From Alphaproteobacteria bacterium (lineage in GTDB: Bacteria > Pseudomonadota > Alphaproteobacteria > UBA8366 > GCA-2717185), in the NCBI GenBank assembly GCA_012103325.1, contig WLWY01000005.1, forward strand, positions 310,001-374,000: a stretch of DNA of 64,000 nucleotides. Direction: 5' to 3'. This document shows, piece by piece, positions 62,039 through 64,000 of the stretch; the first letter of the stretch is position 1, and each line of letters opens with the position of its first letter. The notes below the pieces were generated by a model that was given only the letters and a program-made list of their open reading frames with translations, had not been told where the DNA came from and searched no databases. Both the position numbers and the translations under genes were made by a program.

Positions 62039-63496
62039 GTGGCATCGCTGGCGTCGGAAGTGAAGTCACAGGCGGTGTTGATCGAGAAGCTCCAACACCA
62101 ATTGGCCGGGATGCGCCAGCATCGCTTCGGGTCGCGCTCGGAGGCTCTGGATCAACTGGCGTTGACGCTGGAAGACGAAGAGATTGCGGCGTCCGCGCAG
62201 GAGCCCGCGTCAGACGATGCAAATGCAGATCAATCTGCAGCGCCAAAAGACAAGCCCAAACGTAAACCGCTGCCCGGTCATCTCCCACGCAACGAGACAA
62301 CACTGTCGCCGGGCGATGCCTGTGGGGAATGCGGCGGTGCGCTCAAAACGCTTGGCGACGATGTCACCGAGGAACTGGAATATGTCCCCGGACGTTTTGT
62401 CGTGAACCGGATTGTTCGCCCGCGCATGGCCTGCACCTGCTGTGAGACGTTCCATCAGGCAGCCCTGCCGTCGCGGCCGATTGAGCACGGGCGGCCCGGT
62501 CCTGGCCTACTGGCCCATGTGCTGGTCAACAAGTACGCCGATCATTCGCCTTTGTACCGGCAAAGTCAGATATTCCAGCGCGAGGGGATCGATCTGGACC
62601 GCTCCACCCTGGCCGATTGGGTTGGCAAATCCACGGCTCTGTTGGAACCTTTGGCGGACGCCGTCGCGCGCCATGTTTTAAAGGGACAGGCCCTCTTCGC
62701 CGATGATACGCCGGTAAAAATGCTGACCCCAGGCTCCGGTAAAACCAGGACCGCGCGGCTTTGGGCCTATGTCCGCGATGAACGACCCTGGGCCGGAGAG
62801 GCGCATCCTGCCGCATGGTATCAGTTCTCGTCCGACAGGAAGGGCGTTCGCCCGCGCGAACATCTAGCGGACTTCACGGGCTTCATGCATGCCGATGGCT
62901 ATGCGGGGGTCAATGACCTGTACCGCACGGGCAAGGTGACGGAAGTGGCCTGCATGGCCCATATCCGACGCAAGTTCGTCGATATCCACAAAGCTCAGGG
63001 ATCGGCGATTGCCGAGGAAGCCATAAAACGTATCGCCACACTCTATGGCGTCGAGAAGGAGGTTCGGGGCCAATCGCCGGATCAACGGGTGAAGATCAGG
63101 CAGCGCCAATCAAAACCAATCTTCGACGACCTGGAATCATGGCTGCATGCCCAATTGACCCGGATATCCGGCAAATCACCCTTAGCCGGTGCTATTCGCT
63201 ACGCCCTGACCCGCATGAAGAAGCTGCGACCATATCTAGATCACGGCTTTCTTGAACTCGACAACAATACCGCAGAGCGATCCATGCGGCCCATCGCCCT
63301 GGGGCGGAAGAATTATCTCTTCATGGGGTCCGAGGCCGGCGGCAAATCAGCCGCCATCGCCTATACGCTGATCGAGACAGCAAAACTCAATGGCGTCGAT
63401 CCGCAGGCCTGGCTAACCGACACGCTAGCCTGTATCGCCGACCATAAAATCAATCGGATCGACGAACTGCTCCCCTGGCGTTACGCTCAAACCTGA
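62039..63496 (+). CDS. tnpC: IS66 TnpC transposase, N-terminus possibly shifted
   Basis: Main DDE transposase of IS66 (485 residues here). An N-terminal coiled region and HTH ([22 protein letters not shown]), zinc-binding [14 protein letters not shown]...CTCCETF and the DDE core ([11 protein letters not shown] with Asp, [15 protein letters not shown] with Asp, [19 protein letters not shown] with Glu) are all present. An upstream ATG at 61998 reads MLDDAENLP, then hits a stop at 62028. The sequence after the stop in the +2 frame ([12 protein letters not shown]) continues the expected protein, so one base seems lost. GTG 62039 is the start that remains open. Confidence 0.88.
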   Translation: MASLASEVKSQAVLIEKLQHQLAGMRQHRFGSRSEALDQLALTLEDEEIAASAQEPASDDANADQSAAPKDKPKRKPLPGHLPRNETTLSPGDACGECGGALKTLGDDVTEELEYVPGRFVVNRIVRPRMACTCCETFHQAALPSRPIEHGRPGPGLLAHVLVNKYADHSPLYRQSQIFQREGIDLDRSTLADWVGKSTALLEPLADAVARHVLKGQALFADDTPVKMLTPGSGKTRTARLWAYVRDERPWAGEAHPAAWYQFSSDRKGVRPREHLADFTGFMHADGYAGVNDLYRTGKVTEVACMAHIRRKFVDIHKAQGSAIAEEAIKRIATLYGVEKEVRGQSPDQRVKIRQRQSKPIFDDLESWLHAQLTRISGKSPLAGAIRYALTRMKKLRPYLDHGFLELDNNTAERSMRPIALGRKNYLFMGSEAGGKSAAIAYTLIETAKLNGVDPQAWLTDTLACIADHKINRIDELLPWRYAQT

Positions 63497-63663
63497 GCGT
63501 AACAGTCCAACGTCATCATAGGCAGGGCTGCTTTACCGGACGCTCACGTATCGCCGACCATAAAATCAATCGGATCGACGAACTGCTCCCCTGGCGTTAC
63601 GCTCAAACCTGAGCGTAACAGTCCAACGTCATCATAGGCAGGGCTGCTTTACCGGACGCTCAC
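63432..63663. repeat. 116-bp tandem duplication at IS66 right end
   Basis: Bases 63432-63547 and 63548-63663 appear identical. Each contains the last 21 codons of tnpC, the stop and the right inverted repeat ending GGACGCTCAC. The second copy therefore forms a redundant transposon end. Confidence 0.9.
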
Positions 63664-63664
63664 T

Positions 63665-64000
63665 GATCAACCCAGGGAGCCGGGTTTTCTTGCAGCCCTT
63701 GGCGACAAACGTATCAATGGTGCGCTCAAATACATTCACCAAGGCGCGGATCGCGACATGACATTGGCCGATATCGCCAAGGCTGTCGGCATGTCCAGAT
63801 CGGGGCTGGCGGTGCGGTTCAAGGAGTTGGTTGGGGATACGCCAATGAACTATTTGACGAATTGGCGCATGCTGAGGGCCAAGGAGTTCTTGAAGTCGGG
63901 AGACTTGCCGTTGATGGCGGTGGCGGAGCAGGTTGGCTATACCTCCGAGGCTGCATTCAGTCGCGCCTTCAAACGGGAGCACAATCAAAGCCCCAGCGCG
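63665..64000 (+). pseudogene. AraC-family regulator, N-terminus missing
   Basis: Open to the window edge: the 112 residues run from DQPREPGFLAALGDKRINGA to NQSPSA. The two helix-turn-helices of AraC are visible (MTLADIAKAVGMSRSGLAVRF and LMAVAEQVGYTSEAAFSRAF). The frame opens at 63638 without a start, inside the duplicated IS66 end. The effector domain is absent from both sides of the element, so the gene is truncated by insertion plus deletion. Its true 3' end is outside the window. Confidence 0.75.

Larger units (their letters stand above)
61140..63663. mobile_element. IS66-family insertion sequence with duplicated right end
   Basis: Left end GTAAGCGTCCGG at 61140, right end (reversed) GTGAGCGTCCGG at 63547 and again at 63663. 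Genes tnpA, tnpB and tnpC are in IS66 order. The flanks (TTCAAAAC left, TGATCAAC right) are not an 8-bp target duplication, so the element has been rearranged after insertion or by deletion. Confidence 0.88.

Overview
The window reads as chromosomal DNA of a GC-rich alphaproteobacterium, most likely Rhodospirillales-like. This rests on gene content and codon use, not on a marker-gene search. Pointers are the hom-glpX-recJ run with 4-nt stop/start overlaps, a class I PHA synthase, GntR-controlled CoA-dependent oxalate genes, a FecR/RTX protein with its own type I secretion system, and many palindromic intergenic repeats. Several short AT-rich patches and three insertion sequences interrupt it.

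1-15.2 kb is a surface/export block. A 2,055-residue FecR-RTX protein and a glycosyltransferase-methyltransferase fusion lie on the minus strand. A type I secretion ABC transporter, HlyD adaptor and TolC-like channel are divergent from them. A PEP-CTERM protein (followed by a strong terminator) and a proline-rich SPOR lipoprotein come next.

15.3-28.4 kb is an oxalate block: a tripartite tricarboxylate transporter (tctC-tctB-tctA), a TPR protein, a GntR/FCD regulator, oxalyl-CoA decarboxylase, formyl-CoA transferase, a stand-alone protein resembling the hydrolase domain of 10-formyl-THF dehydrogenase, a gamma carbonic anhydrase and a PanE-like reductase that may be an oxalyl-CoA reductase. An IS5-family element splits the block. 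The probable scheme is oxalate import, CoA activation by Frc, decarboxylation by Oxc, one-carbon transfer by the formyl hydrolase/transferase, and a reductive branch to glyoxylate.

28.5-37.3 kb holds an IS110-family element sitting exactly inside a dispersed repeat. It is followed by an unfamiliar five-gene minus-strand cluster (membrane fatty-acid-hydroxylase-type protein, HisC-like aminotransferase, thiol-dioxygenase-like cupin, nucleoside-deaminase-like protein, opine-dehydrogenase-like protein). Beyond it are a DUF2161 nuclease-fold protein, a decayed fragment of a second opine-dehydrogenase-like gene, a 42-residue lipoprotein and a second class III CoA-transferase.

37.4-48.2 kb is mixed metabolism and envelope: DMT exporter, SnoaL-like protein, porin, Rid-family protein, an AT-rich island with a membrane protein, DUF3237, a LysR regulator divergent from a HAD hydrolase, PHA synthase, and two convergent envelope lipoproteins. 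48.4-57.7 kb holds a SPINDLY-type glycosyltransferase, an AlaC-like aminotransferase, hom, glpX, recJ, a lone flagellar hook-type gene and tRNA-Glu. 57.8-64 kb has a secreted DUF1554-like protein, an MddA-like methyltransferase, an unknown gene abutting an IS66 element, and an AraC-family remnant beyond it.

Four families of dispersed intergenic repeats are described (CTAG-ended 140-bp, GGGTCAGGTCTTG-ended 98-bp, CGTGTCATCC 110-bp, and ACCAAG palindromes). Two of the IS elements sit inside such repeats.
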